The notes beneath the pieces are model-generated. The model was given only the letters and a program-made list of their open reading frames with translations, made no database searches and was not told the origin of the DNA. Below, piece by piece: positions 7,643 through 17,735 of a DNA stretch of 43,693 nucleotides; the first letter of the stretch is position 1; each line of letters opens with the position of its first letter. A program made the translations under genes and the position numbers. The DNA lies in contig CASDQY010000059.1 in assembly GCA_949282975.1 (NCBI GenBank), forward strand, positions 1 to 43,693, given 5' to 3'. This stretch comes from an uncultured Oscillospiraceae bacterium. Lineage in GTDB: Bacteria > Bacillota > Clostridia > Oscillospirales > Ruminococcaceae.

Positions 7643-8884
7643 ATGGAAAAGAACTATGTGATCGTCGGCAACTCCGCCGCCGCTATCGGCTGTGTGGAGG
7701 GCATCCGTCAGGTGGATCAAAATGGCAGCATCCTCATCGTCTCCGACGAACCCCACCACACCTATTCCCGCCCCCTGATCTCCTATCTGCTTTGGGGCAA
7801 AACCGACTGCCAGCGAATGAAATACCGCCCGGATTCCTTTTATCAAGATCATAAGGTAGACACCTTGTTTGGGGTAAAGGCCACCTCCCTTCAGCCGGAA
7901 GAACACACCCTTACGCTGGACAACGGAGAAACCGTTACCTACGGAAAGCTGCTGCTGGCAACCGGCTCCCGCCCCTTTATCCCGCCCATGGACGGCTTGG
8001 ACAAAGTGGAAAAGAAATTCACCTTTATGACCCTCAACGATGCATTGGCCCTGGAGCAGGCTATCACCCCGGACTCGAAAGTGCTCATTGTAGGCGCCGG
8101 TTTGATCGGCTTAAAATGCGCCGAAGGCATCTTTGAAAAGGTGGGCTCCTTAACCGTTGTGGACCTGGCCAACCGCATCCTGCCTTCGATCCTGGATGAG
8201 GAAGGCTCCAAGCTGGTGCAGGACTACATCGAAAGCAAGGGCGTGAAGTTCTACCTTTCCGATTCCGTAGCCAAATTTGAAAACAGTACGGCTACCCTGA
8301 AAAGCGGCGCAGAGGTGCCTTACGATATTGTAGTGATCGCTGTGGGTGTGCGGCCCAATGTGGAGCTGGCTGAAAATGCGGGGATCGAAGTAAACCGGGG
8401 CATCCTCACCGACATCCATTGCGCCACCAACCTGCCGGACATTTATGCCGCCGGGGACTGCACCGTCAGCCACAACATCGCCTCCGATCAGGATCAGATT
8501 CTGGCCCTGCTGCCCAACGCCTATATGCAGGGGGAAACTGCCGGCATCGAAATGGCGGGAGGAGAAGCAAATTACGACAAAGCCATCCCCATGAACGCCA
8601 TGGGAATGCTGGGGCTGCACATGATCACCGCCGGCGTCTATGACGGCGAAGTGTACAAAGAGCAGTCCTGCGAGGGTTACAAAAAGCTGTTTGTAAAGGA
8701 CGGCAAGCTGAAGGGATACATTCTCATCGGGGATGTCATCAAGCGGGCCGGAATTTATACCAGCCTGATCCGGGAACAGACCCCTCTGGAAAAAATTGAT
8801 TTTGAGCTGATCAAACATTCTCCCCAGCTCATGGCTTTCGCCAAGAGCCAGCGGAAGGTCAAATTGGCAGGCGCCAAGGAATAA
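7643..8884 (+). CDS. FAD-dependent pyridine nucleotide oxidoreductase subunit of glutamate synthase
   Basis: This 413-residue protein belongs to the NADH:rubredoxin/nitrite-reductase-like flavoprotein family. An N-terminal FAD motif (VIVGNSAAAIGC), an ATGSRPFIPP loop, a second nucleotide fold (VLIVGAGLIGLKCAE, about residues 148-162) and the terminal FAD motif (IYAAGDCTVSHN) are visible. It should feed NAD(P)H electrons into the polyferredoxin and synthase subunits, replacing the classical GltD. AAGGAGGAG precedes the ATG. Fourth gene of the operon. A free-standing role in electron transfer cannot be excluded, but the gene order argues for the complex. Confidence 0.88.
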   Translation: MEKNYVIVGNSAAAIGCVEGIRQVDQNGSILIVSDEPHHTYSRPLISYLLWGKTDCQRMKYRPDSFYQDHKVDTLFGVKATSLQPEEHTLTLDNGETVTYGKLLLATGSRPFIPPMDGLDKVEKKFTFMTLNDALALEQAITPDSKVLIVGAGLIGLKCAEGIFEKVGSLTVVDLANRILPSILDEEGSKLVQDYIESKGVKFYLSDSVAKFENSTATLKSGAEVPYDIVVIAVGVRPNVELAENAGIEVNRGILTDIHCATNLPDIYAAGDCTVSHNIASDQDQILALLPNAYMQGETAGIEMAGGEANYDKAIPMNAMGMLGLHMITAGVYDGEVYKEQSCEGYKKLFVKDGKLKGYILIGDVIKRAGIYTSLIREQTPLEKIDFELIKHSPQLMAFAKSQRKVKLAGAKE

Positions 8885-8903
8885 TTGAAGGAGGCTGAAA
8901 CTT

Positions 8904-9635
8904 ATGATGATCCGTCCCGGTGCAGAAATGCACTTTCAAGACTTAAATCAGGCCATTCGCTCCACGCCGGATGCCGATGTGATGATCGAAAACTGCATCG
9001 GCCAGCGCTATATCGGCGCAGGCCTTTCCGGCAAGAATATTGTCATCAACGGCACGCCCGGCAATGCCTTAGGTGCTTATTTAGACGGCTGCACCATCCA
9101 CGTCCACGGCAACTCCCAGGAAGCCACGGGGGACACCATGAACGAAGGCACCATCTATGTCCACGGCAATGCCGGGGACGCCACCGGCTATGCCATGCGG
9201 GGCGGGAAGATTTTCATCGAAGGCAATTCCGGCTACCGCACCGGCATCCACATGAAGGCGTTCCAGGAGAAAGTCCCGGTGTTGGTGGTAGGCGGCATCA
9301 CCGGCAGCTTTTTGGGAGAATACCAGGCCGGCGGCTACATTGTGGTGCTGGATCTCAACCACCAGTCCATCGAAAAGAACTGCAATTTTGTGGGCACCGG
9401 AATGCACGGGGGCAAAATCTTTCTGCGCACCGAAAAGCTGCCGCCCAATCTGCCCAAGCAGATTCTGGCCGCCCCGGCCACCAAGGAAGATCTGAAAGAG
9501 ATCGAGCCCTTCATTCATGAGTTCTGCGAAGCGTTCGGCCGGGAGGAAGAAGAAATCTTAAACAGCGCTTTTTATGTGCTGACCCCCAACTCTAACAACC
9601 CTTACAAACAGCTTTACACCCGCAATCAGTGCTGA
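8904..9635 (+). CDS. Glutamate synthase GXGXG-domain subunit
   Basis: This 243-residue protein corresponds to the C-terminal structural domain of GltB: a right-handed beta-helix built from repeated G-x-x-x-G-x-x-x-G units, visible from about residue 35 to 175 (IGQRYIGAGLSG, NGTPGNALGAYLDG, HGNAGDATGYAMRGG, EGNSGYRTGIHMK). In fused enzymes this domain helps form the ammonia tunnel interface between the glutaminase and FMN sites. AAGGAGG lies 8 bases before ATG at 8904; the second codon is also ATG. It is the last gene of the operon and is followed by a strong terminator. Confidence 0.9.
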   Translation: MMIRPGAEMHFQDLNQAIRSTPDADVMIENCIGQRYIGAGLSGKNIVINGTPGNALGAYLDGCTIHVHGNSQEATGDTMNEGTIYVHGNAGDATGYAMRGGKIFIEGNSGYRTGIHMKAFQEKVPVLVVGGITGSFLGEYQAGGYIVVLDLNHQSIEKNCNFVGTGMHGGKIFLRTEKLPPNLPKQILAAPATKEDLKEIEPFIHEFCEAFGREEEEILNSAFYVLTPNSNNPYKQLYTRNQC

Positions 9636-9652
9636 TTGCTTCCTGTTTCATC

Positions 9653-9691
9653 GGCGTCTTTCCTTTTCACTTACAGGGAAAGGCGCCTTTT
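9653..9691 (+). terminator. Terminator of the glutamate synthase operon
   Basis: GGCGTCTTTCC (9653-9663) pairs with GGAAAGGCGCC (9677-9687), 11 bp with one G-T pair, followed by TTTT. Confidence 0.85.
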
Positions 9692-9794
9692 GTATGAATC
9701 CCCTTATTTTAAAAACCGCAAAAGATTTTTTCAACCCGCTTGACACCCGCCGGCCTTTCCTCAAAAAGATTTTGCTCTGCTTCTCTTTCCATGT

Positions 9795-9823
9795 TTGCAT
9801 TGCCGCTTTTTTTCTGATAAAAT
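9795..9823 (+). promoter_or_regulatory. Promoter of the glnA-ANTAR unit
   Basis: TTGCAT (9795-9800), 17 bases, TAAAAT (9818-9823) with an extended -10 TG at 9815-9816. The leader to the first gene is about 30 bases and shows no terminator, unlike the two leaders upstream. Confidence 0.6.
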
Positions 9824-9861
9824 AGGAGAAGTTCAACGGTAAGAAAGGCGGCCTTGCTGCG

Positions 9862-10083
9862 ATGAAGAAAAAAGCCCCTTTATCCAAAATTTTATTTCCC
9901 CTTCTCACCATCTTTTTTTGGTATACCGGAATCAAAGGGACGGTCTTTGTCCTGTCGAATCCCGGTTTTCACTACAACGGGCTGCCGCTTTGGGGCGTTT
10001 ATTGCATTTTGATGGGGTATTTATTGCTGGGTTTATGGGTAACCATTGTCACTATTTTGAAGTTTACAGTCAAACACGATTGA
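9862..10083 (+). CDS. Small two-helix membrane protein, unknown function
   Basis: This encodes 73 residues: a basic N-terminus (MKKK), a hydrophobic segment at about 10-31, a short polar loop (SNPGFHYNGLP), a second hydrophobic segment at about 43-67 and a basic tail, so two membrane helices are likely. The family is not recognised. The ribosome-binding site is weak (GAAAGG about 13 bases upstream). It lies between the promoter and glnA, 19 bases ahead of the glnA start, so it is probably cotranscribed with glutamine synthetase and the ANTAR gene. A link to ammonium handling is only a guess from position. Confidence 0.65.
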   Translation: MKKKAPLSKILFPLLTIFFWYTGIKGTVFVLSNPGFHYNGLPLWGVYCILMGYLLLGLWVTIVTILKFTVKHD

Positions 10084-10102
10084 TTTGGAAAGGAGTTTTC
10101 CT

Positions 10103-11422
10103 ATGCTATCCCAAGCCGCCAGAGATGCTTTGCAGTATGTCAGCGAAAACGATGTAAAATTCATTCGCCTTACCTTCTGCGACATCTTCGGCAACGTAAA
10201 AAATATTTCCATCCAGGCGGACCGCTTGGAACACGCCCTGGAATACGGCATCTGCCTGGATGCCTGTTCGGTGCAGGGATTTGCCGGGGCAGACAGCGAC
10301 GACCTGTTCCTCTTCCCCGACCCGGCCACCATGGCCGCCCTTCCCTGGCGCCCCAGTCGGGCGGGAGTGATCCGCTTTTTCTGCGACATCCGCTATCAGG
10401 ACGGCCGCCACTTTGAGCGGGACAGCCGGTATCAACTGAAAAAAGCGGTGCGCCGCTGCAAAGAGTTAGGATACCAATGCAAAATCGGCAGCAAGTGCGA
10501 ATTTTATCTCTTCCTTCAGGATGAAAAGGGCAACCCCACCCTGGAGGTCCAGGACCGGGCCGGATATCTGGATGTGGCACCTCTGGACCGGGGGGAAAAC
10601 ATCCGGCGGGAAATCTGCCTGAATCTGGAACAGATGGGCATCAAGCCGGAATGCTCCTACCATGAACACGGCCCCGGCCAGAACGAAGTGGATTTTCGGG
10701 ACAACAACGCTCTGGGCGCTGCCGACGATTTGATTTCCTTTAAACTGGCGGTGCGCAGCATTGCCAACATCAACGGCCTGTATGGATCCTTCCTTCCAAA
10801 ACCCATGGAGCATCTTCCCGGCAGCGGGCTGCATGTAAACATAAATCTCTGCAAAGACGGTGAAAATATCTTTTTAGCAGGGCAGCAGCACAACCCGGTG
10901 GCCGAAAGCTTCATTGCCGGCATTCTGAAATATACCCGGGACATGACCTGTTTTCTCAATCCCCTGTCCAACTCCTATACCCGATTCGGAGAATTCGAAG
11001 CGCCGAAATACATTTCCTGGTGCCACCAGAACCGCTTCCAACTGATCCGCATCCCCACTGCGGCCCCGGGCCATGCCAGGATGGAGCTGCGCAGCCCGGA
11101 CAGCTCCTGCAATCCTTATCTGGCGTTTGCCCTGCTAATCCATGCCGGATTGGACGGAATTGAGGAAAACCTGGCCCTGCCCGCCCCAACCAATCTGGAT
11201 CTGTACACCGCCACCCCGGAACAAACCGCCGGGCTGGAATTGCTGCCGCAAGATCTGGGAGAAGCCCTGGACTGCGCCCGGCAGAGCGAATTTGTGAAAC
11301 GGCATCTGGACGCCGGGCTGCTGGAAAGCTATCTGTCCCACAAGCAAAAAGCGTGGGAGGATGCGGTTTCTTCCCCCAACCGCCACGACTATGAACTGCG
11401 CAATTATTTCCTCTATATCTGA
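10103..11422 (+). CDS. glnA: Glutamine synthetase type I
   Basis: This 440-residue protein has the length of the type I-alpha class. Metal and substrate motifs are recognisable but divergent: LDACSVQGFAG where FDGSSI-x-GF is usual, KCEFYLF with E133, QNEVDFRDNNA, PGSGLHVNINL with a single His, NSYTRFGEFEAPKYISW and RMELRSPDSSCNPYLAFA. No adenylylation loop was recognised. AAAGGAG is 7-8 bases before ATG at 10103. It would assimilate ammonia together with the type III enzyme; the substitutions leave open a related ligase activity on another amine. It is followed by the ANTAR gene with a 45-base gap. Confidence 0.85.
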   Translation: MLSQAARDALQYVSENDVKFIRLTFCDIFGNVKNISIQADRLEHALEYGICLDACSVQGFAGADSDDLFLFPDPATMAALPWRPSRAGVIRFFCDIRYQDGRHFERDSRYQLKKAVRRCKELGYQCKIGSKCEFYLFLQDEKGNPTLEVQDRAGYLDVAPLDRGENIRREICLNLEQMGIKPECSYHEHGPGQNEVDFRDNNALGAADDLISFKLAVRSIANINGLYGSFLPKPMEHLPGSGLHVNINLCKDGENIFLAGQQHNPVAESFIAGILKYTRDMTCFLNPLSNSYTRFGEFEAPKYISWCHQNRFQLIRIPTAAPGHARMELRSPDSSCNPYLAFALLIHAGLDGIEENLALPAPTNLDLYTATPEQTAGLELLPQDLGEALDCARQSEFVKRHLDAGLLESYLSHKQKAWEDAVSSPNRHDYELRNYFLYI

Positions 11423-11467
11423 CACAATGGTTTCATTCCTCCCCCGCCGTGCAAAGGAGACCTCGGG

Positions 11468-12037
11468 TTGAAAGAGCTTTTGTTAATTAACAGTAATGAC
11501 AAATACAAAGAGCCATTGCTGGCGCTGCTGCACCAATGCGGCTTAAAGCAGATTGACCTTGCCTTCAGCGGGGGAGAAGTGCGCCGTTTGACCCAGAATC
11601 AGAATTATCCCATGGTCATCATCAACACCCCGCTGGCGGACGAATTCGGCCACGAGCTGGGCACCTTCCTGTCCCGGAAAACCGGCGGCCTGGTGCTGCT
11701 TTTGGTGAAAAACGAGATTGCGGAAGAAATGGCGATCAAAACCCTTCGGGAAGGGATTTTAGTGCTGGCAAAGCCCATCAACCGTGCCAGCTTTACCCAG
11801 GCGGTGCGGCTGATGACCGCCTGCGCCCAAAAGATCCGCCTGCTTCAGGGAGAAAACGAAAAACTGCGGGTTTCCCAACAGCAGGATCGCATCATCAGCC
11901 GGGCCAAATGCCTGCTCATCGAGCATAGCGGATTCACCGAAGAACAGGCCCATCACTTTCTGGAACAGCAGGCCATGAACCAGCGCACCACCCGCTATGA
12001 GGTGGCAAGGGACGTCTGCGCTCAATATACGGACTAA
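11468..12037 (+). CDS. ANTAR-domain RNA-binding regulator with degenerate receiver domain
   Basis: This encodes 189 residues. Positions 1-118 have a receiver-like fold, but the phosphoacceptor Asp appears replaced by Asn53 (VIINTPL), while the conserved Lys102 (LAKPI) remains, so control by phosphorylation is unlikely. A helical linker (120-138) leads to an ANTAR domain at about 137-186, with the typical RIISRAKCLLIEHSGFTEEQA-like helix pair and AMNQRTTRYEVA. ANTAR proteins bind hairpins in nascent RNA and prevent termination (NasR, EutV). The start is TTG at 11468, 8 bases after AAAGGAG; no better ATG fits. Its place directly after glnA, and the attenuators before glnN and glutamate synthase, suggest a nitrogen antiterminator. 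The inducing signal is unknown. Confidence 0.88.
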   Translation: MKELLLINSNDKYKEPLLALLHQCGLKQIDLAFSGGEVRRLTQNQNYPMVIINTPLADEFGHELGTFLSRKTGGLVLLLVKNEIAEEMAIKTLREGILVLAKPINRASFTQAVRLMTACAQKIRLLQGENEKLRVSQQQDRIISRAKCLLIEHSGFTEEQAHHFLEQQAMNQRTTRYEVARDVCAQYTD

Positions 12038-12041
12038 GAAT

Positions 12042-12085
12042 CTTCTGCCCAAAGGCCCTCCTTTCGGGCAGAAGAACGATTTTGT
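12042..12085 (+). terminator. Terminator after the ANTAR gene
   Basis: CTTCTGCCC (12042-12050) pairs with GGGCAGAAG (12066-12074), extended inward by AAAGG/CCTTT with one bulged C. The following T-tract is interrupted (AACGATTTT). Confidence 0.65.
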
Positions 12086-12105
12086 CCTCGAAAAAGAAAA
12101 ATCGG

Positions 12106-12134
12106 TTGTATTTGCCGGTGAAATCCAGTATAAT
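12106..12134 (+). promoter_or_regulatory. Promoter of dapF-pyrG
   Basis: TTGTAT (12106-12111), 17 bases, TATAAT (12129-12134); the dapF start follows 40 bases later. Confidence 0.75.
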
Positions 12135-12174
12135 GTACTTTGTATGAAAATGTGAAGAAGGAGAGTATCCTGCG

Positions 12175-14618
<2,444 letters not shown>

Positions 14619-14635
14619 CAAGGAGGTTTTTTACC

Positions 14636-15817
14636 ATGCAGATCAACCGTCATTTTCTGGAGGTAGCAGACAGCTATCTGTTTTCCACCATTGCCCATAA
14701 GGTAAACCAGTACACCGCCGCCAATCCGGACAAGCGGGTTATCCGTTTGGGGATCGGAGACGTTACCCGTCCCCTGGCCCCCGCTGTCATCGACGCCCTT
14801 CATGCAGCCGTGGACGATATGTCAAAAGCGGAAACCTTCCACGGTTACGGCCCGGAACAGGGATACGATTTCCTCAAGCAGTCCCTGCAGGACTACTATG
14901 CTTCCCACGGAGTGAAGCTGGATCTGGAGGAAATTTTCGTCAGCGACGGCGCCAAAAGCGACGTAGGCAACATTCTGGATATTTTCGGTGCCGATAACCT
15001 GGTGCTGGTGCCGGATCCGGTATATCCGGTGTATGTGGACACCAATGTAATGGCCGGGCGAAAGGTTCAGTACATGAACGCCACCGAAGAAAACGGTTTC
15101 CTGCCTCTGCCGGACGAAACGGTGGATGCAGACATCATCTATCTCTGCTCCCCCAACAACCCCACCGGCGCTGTGTACACCAAAGAACAGCTGCAAAAAT
15201 GGGTAGACTACGCCAATGAGCGGGAAGCGGTGATCCTCTTTGACGCTGCTTACGAATGCTTTATCACCGATCCCACCCTGCCCCGGAGCATCTTTGAGAT
15301 TCCCGGCGCCAAAACCTGCGCCATTGAATTCTGCTCCTTCTCGAAAACCGCCGGCTTCACCGGCACCCGCTGCGGCTACACCGTAGTGCCCAAAGCTCTG
15401 GTGCGGGAGGATTCTTCCCTGAACAAAATGTGGCTGCGCCGCCAGACCACCAAATTCAACGGCGTGCCCTACATTGTTCAAAAAGGCGCTGCGGCGGTAT
15501 TCACTCCCGAAGGACTTCCCCAGATCAAGGATACCATCCAATATTACCTGGATAACGCCAAAATCATTGCCCAGGCTATGGACGAGCTTGGCATCTGGTA
15601 CACCGGCGGCACCAACTCCCCCTATATCTGGCTGAAGTGCCCGGGCAACATGAAGAGCTGGGATTTCTTCGATTTGCTGCTGGAGCAGGCCAATGTGGTG
15701 GGCACCCCCGGCGCCGGTTTCGGTCAGAACGGGGAAGGCTTCTTCCGGCTCACTGCGTTCGGCAACCGGGAAAACACCCAGGAAGCGGTGGAGCGGATCA
15801 AGGCTCTTTTGAAGTAA
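14636..15817 (+). CDS. dapL: LL-diaminopimelate aminotransferase
   Basis: This 393-residue fold-type I PLP enzyme converts tetrahydrodipicolinate directly to LL-diaminopimelate, bypassing the succinyl or acetyl intermediates. Diagnostic features are the N-terminal [51 protein letters not shown] and the PLP lysine K237 in [17 protein letters not shown] at 14636 follows AAGGAGG by 7-8 bases. It ends the dapF-pyrG-dapL operon and is followed by a perfect hairpin. DapL occurs in some Clostridia, plants, chlamydiae and methanogens. Confidence 0.96.
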   Translation: MQINRHFLEVADSYLFSTIAHKVNQYTAANPDKRVIRLGIGDVTRPLAPAVIDALHAAVDDMSKAETFHGYGPEQGYDFLKQSLQDYYASHGVKLDLEEIFVSDGAKSDVGNILDIFGADNLVLVPDPVYPVYVDTNVMAGRKVQYMNATEENGFLPLPDETVDADIIYLCSPNNPTGAVYTKEQLQKWVDYANEREAVILFDAAYECFITDPTLPRSIFEIPGAKTCAIEFCSFSKTAGFTGTRCGYTVVPKALVREDSSLNKMWLRRQTTKFNGVPYIVQKGAAAVFTPEGLPQIKDTIQYYLDNAKIIAQAMDELGIWYTGGTNSPYIWLKCPGNMKSWDFFDLLLEQANVVGTPGAGFGQNGEGFFRLTAFGNRENTQEAVERIKALLK

Positions 15818-15840
15818 AAAAACAATCGGCCAAAACAAAG

Positions 15841-15873
15841 GACGCACTGAGAAAACCACTCAGTGCGTCTTAC
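15841..15873 (+). terminator. Terminator after dapL
   Basis: GACGCACTGAG (15841-15851) pairs perfectly with CTCAGTGCGTC (15859-15869), followed by only two Ts before TTACTG. An almost identical hairpin occurs 290 bases downstream. Confidence 0.75.
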
Positions 15874-15907
15874 TGTTGAGAAATCCTCGGTTCTGCTTTT
15901 CTGTAAA

Positions 15908-16067
15908 CCAGCCTTGGCTGATGAGGTGGCTGCATAGGTGAATCGATTTTATCTCAGGGAAATGGAATAGACAATTTTTGCTGTACATCATGGTTTGTGC
16001 TGGTGAAGAATTCCCTTTTCCCCTCATCAGTCGCCTACGGCGACAGCTTCCCCCCAGGAGGAAGCCT
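15908..16067. repeat. Copy 1 of an intergenic palindromic repeat (degraded)
   Basis: GATGAGGTG at 15920-15928 and a CCCTCATCAGTCGCC-type block at 16020-16067, containing a small GCC/GGC hairpin and then CAGCTTCCCC-x-AGG-x-GGAAGCC, match in order and orientation the inner blocks of the repeat at 33266-33411. The left half is much shorter than in the second copy, so this copy looks decayed. No gene is visible between 15880 and 16130. Confidence 0.6.
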
Positions 16068-16130
16068 TTATCCCGGCGGGGATTTGCATAAAAAGCGACG
16101 AAGGGATTGCGAAATACTTTTCAATAAATT

Positions 16131-16165
16131 GACGCACTGAGAAAACGACTCAGTGCGTCTTTTTT
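16131..16165 (+). terminator. Second copy of the dapL-type terminator
   Basis: GACGCACTGAG (16131-16141) and CTCAGTGCGTC (16149-16159) with loop AAAACGA, then TTTTTT. It differs from the hairpin at 15841 by one loop base and has a better T-tract. It may act as the real terminator on the plus strand. Confidence 0.75.
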
Positions 16166-16194
16166 GTGATACAAAAGGGGGGGGAATTATATTC

Positions 16195-16689
16195 TTACTC
16201 GCCTTGGGTAAAGGTGCGGCTGGCCAAACTTTCTCCATCCATGGTGCGGTATTCCACACGAAGCTGGACTTCGCCACCCACTTCCTCACAGAGCTGCGCT
16301 ACCATGGGTTGAAATGACTCATCCAAAGTTTCCAGGGCAGAGTCCAAATATTCGCTTACCGTATCCATGGATTCTTCCGGAATCTCTTCCTGATAGGTGC
16401 AGATAACCACCAGCGTATTGCCTTCCACTTCCAGGGAACCGGTGGCGGTATTACCGGAAGAACTTTCCAGGGAAGAGATCAACGCTTCTCCTTCTGCGCC
16501 TTCTGCAAGAGCCCTTAATTTCTCTGTGATACTTTCTTCTTCGGCATCGGCAGCATCCGATACGTTAACATTGGGAGAAGGAATGGTTACGCCGCCGGTG
16601 GTATTATTATTTCTCCCGGAGCAGGCAGTAAATGCCATCAGCAGGCAGCCGGCCAAAGCCGCCGCCAAAATTGCTTTGAATCGTTTCAT
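16195..16689 (-). CDS. Lipoprotein of unknown function (paralogue A)
   Basis: This 164-residue protein starts MKRFKAILAAALAGCLLMAFTACSG, a lipoprotein signal with lipobox FTAC (Cys23). The mature part begins with a Asn/Thr-rich linker and an acidic helix, then a compact domain ending in a QLRVEYRTMDGESLASRTF strand pair. The overall pattern (short domain after a lipobox, ending in two strands) recalls clostridial DUF4854-type lipoproteins; this was not verified. ATG at 16689 is chosen over one at 16707 because GGAG lies 7 bases before it. The next gene upstream encodes a shorter paralogue with the same plan. Cell-surface location is expected. Confidence 0.85.
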   Translation of the reverse strand: MKRFKAILAAALAGCLLMAFTACSGRNNNTTGGVTIPSPNVNVSDAADAEEESITEKLRALAEGAEGEALISSLESSSGNTATGSLEVEGNTLVVICTYQEEIPEESMDTVSEYLDSALETLDESFQPMVAQLCEEVGGEVQLRVEYRTMDGESLASRTFTQGE

Positions 16690-16763
16690 AAAAATTCTCC
16701 TTATCATCTTTTTGTTTTACTTCTTTTTCCCAGAATCCCTTTGTATCTCAAAGAGCAAAATGA

Positions 16764-17189
16764 TTAGTCCGCCGAAGAATAGGTATAGCTGCCCAGTTCG
16801 GTGCCGTCGGCATTGAGGTAGACAATCCGAAGCTGGATATCTTCCTGATGAATCTCCTCTGCAATCTGATCCACCGCTGATTCAAAGGTGTTGGCGGTGG
16901 ATTCTGCCGCCGCATCCAGATCGCTGCTCACCGAACCGTCGCTGTTGTCCTGCTGTTCCTCGTTGGTGTAGGTAAAGACAATAGTGTTGCCTTCCACCGT
17001 AATGTCTAAAGTGACGCCACTGCCCTCCATGCCCTCTTCCATGGAGCTGAGGTTTTCTGCCGCATAGTCCTCCAAAGCCTGGGTCACATCCATGGAAAGA
17101 GGCTCATTCACCGTAACCGAACAGCCGGTGAAGGCGACAGTTAGGCAGCCTGCAAGCAGCAGAGCGGCCAGGGACTTATGAAGTTTCAT
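16764..17189 (-). CDS. Lipoprotein of unknown function (paralogue B)
   Basis: This 141-residue protein has a lipoprotein signal (MKLHKSLAALLLAGCLTVAF) with lipobox FTGC (Cys23). Its mature domain matches the neighbouring protein at 16195 in order: an amphipathic helix, a GNTIVFTYT-like strand (GNTLVVICTY in the neighbour), an acidic linker, an ESAVDQIAEEI helix and a terminal LRIVYLNADGTELGSYTY strand pair. The two arose by tandem duplication. The ribosome-binding site is weak (AAAGG). It lies 60 bases after ilvN with no terminator seen between, so it may be read from the ilv transcript. Confidence 0.85.
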   Translation of the reverse strand: MKLHKSLAALLLAGCLTVAFTGCSVTVNEPLSMDVTQALEDYAAENLSSMEEGMEGSGVTLDITVEGNTIVFTYTNEEQQDNSDGSVSSDLDAAAESTANTFESAVDQIAEEIHQEDIQLRIVYLNADGTELGSYTYSSAD

Positions 17190-17249
17190 GTACGATCAAC
17201 CTTTCTTTTTCACAAAGGGCAGATGGTTTCATTTTATTGCATACAAAGC

Positions 17250-17735
17250 TTACAGTTCCCGCTCCAGGGCAATCAGGCCGCTGCGGGCCATTTTAATGAT
17301 GCCGTAAGGCTTCACCAGCCGCAGGAAGGAGTCGATCTTTTTGGGGCTGCCGGTGAGTTCCAGCATCAATTCGGTTTGGGCCACATTCAACACCTTGGCC
17401 CGATACAAATTCGCCACCTGGATCAAGCCGTCCCGGGTTTCTTCACTGTACCCGGCCCGCACCAGAACGTGCTCCCGCTTCACCGAAATATCCCCGGAAA
17501 GGTTCAGCACTTCGTGGATCTCATGGAGCTTTTGAAGCTGCTTGATGATCTGTTCAAAGGTTTGGTCATCCGCTTCGGTGACGATCGTGATCCGGCTGGT
17601 GCCGGGATCCTGGGTTTCCGCAGCAGAAATGCTCACCACATTGAACCCCCGGCGGGCAAACAACCCGCAGATTCGGATGATCACGCCGGAATGGTTGTCC
17701 GCTAAAATGGACAGCACATAGGTTTTGGACTTCAT
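17250..17735 (-). CDS. ilvN: Acetolactate synthase small (regulatory) subunit
   Basis: This 161-residue protein has an N-terminal ACT domain (residues about 3-75: YVLSILADNHSGVIIRICGLFARRGFNVVSI) and the C-terminal ACT-like domain of IlvH/IlvN. It binds branched-chain amino acids and controls the catalytic subunit. ATG at 17735 overlaps the ilvB stop by one base; an in-frame GTG at 17738 would overlap as GTGA, and the purine-rich AAGGAAGGGGG upstream fits either. Length is normal for Firmicute small subunits. Translationally coupled to ilvB. Confidence 0.95.
   Translation of the reverse strand: MKSKTYVLSILADNHSGVIIRICGLFARRGFNVVSISAAETQDPGTSRITIVTEADDQTFEQIIKQLQKLHEIHEVLNLSGDISVKREHVLVRAGYSEETRDGLIQVANLYRAKVLNVAQTELMLELTGSPKKIDSFLRLVKPYGIIKMARSGLIALEREL

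Noticed and set aside
9796..9861. Third AnnGnn hairpin plus terminator before the glnA unit
   Set aside because: No intrinsic terminator and no 5-bp stem with a matching six-base loop was found in the short leader, so this unit is not included in the antitermination model.
14822..15859. Open frame of 345 codons on the minus strand opposite dapL
   Set aside because: It covers the shared dapL terminator and mirrors a clear dapL reading frame; codon bias supports the plus strand.
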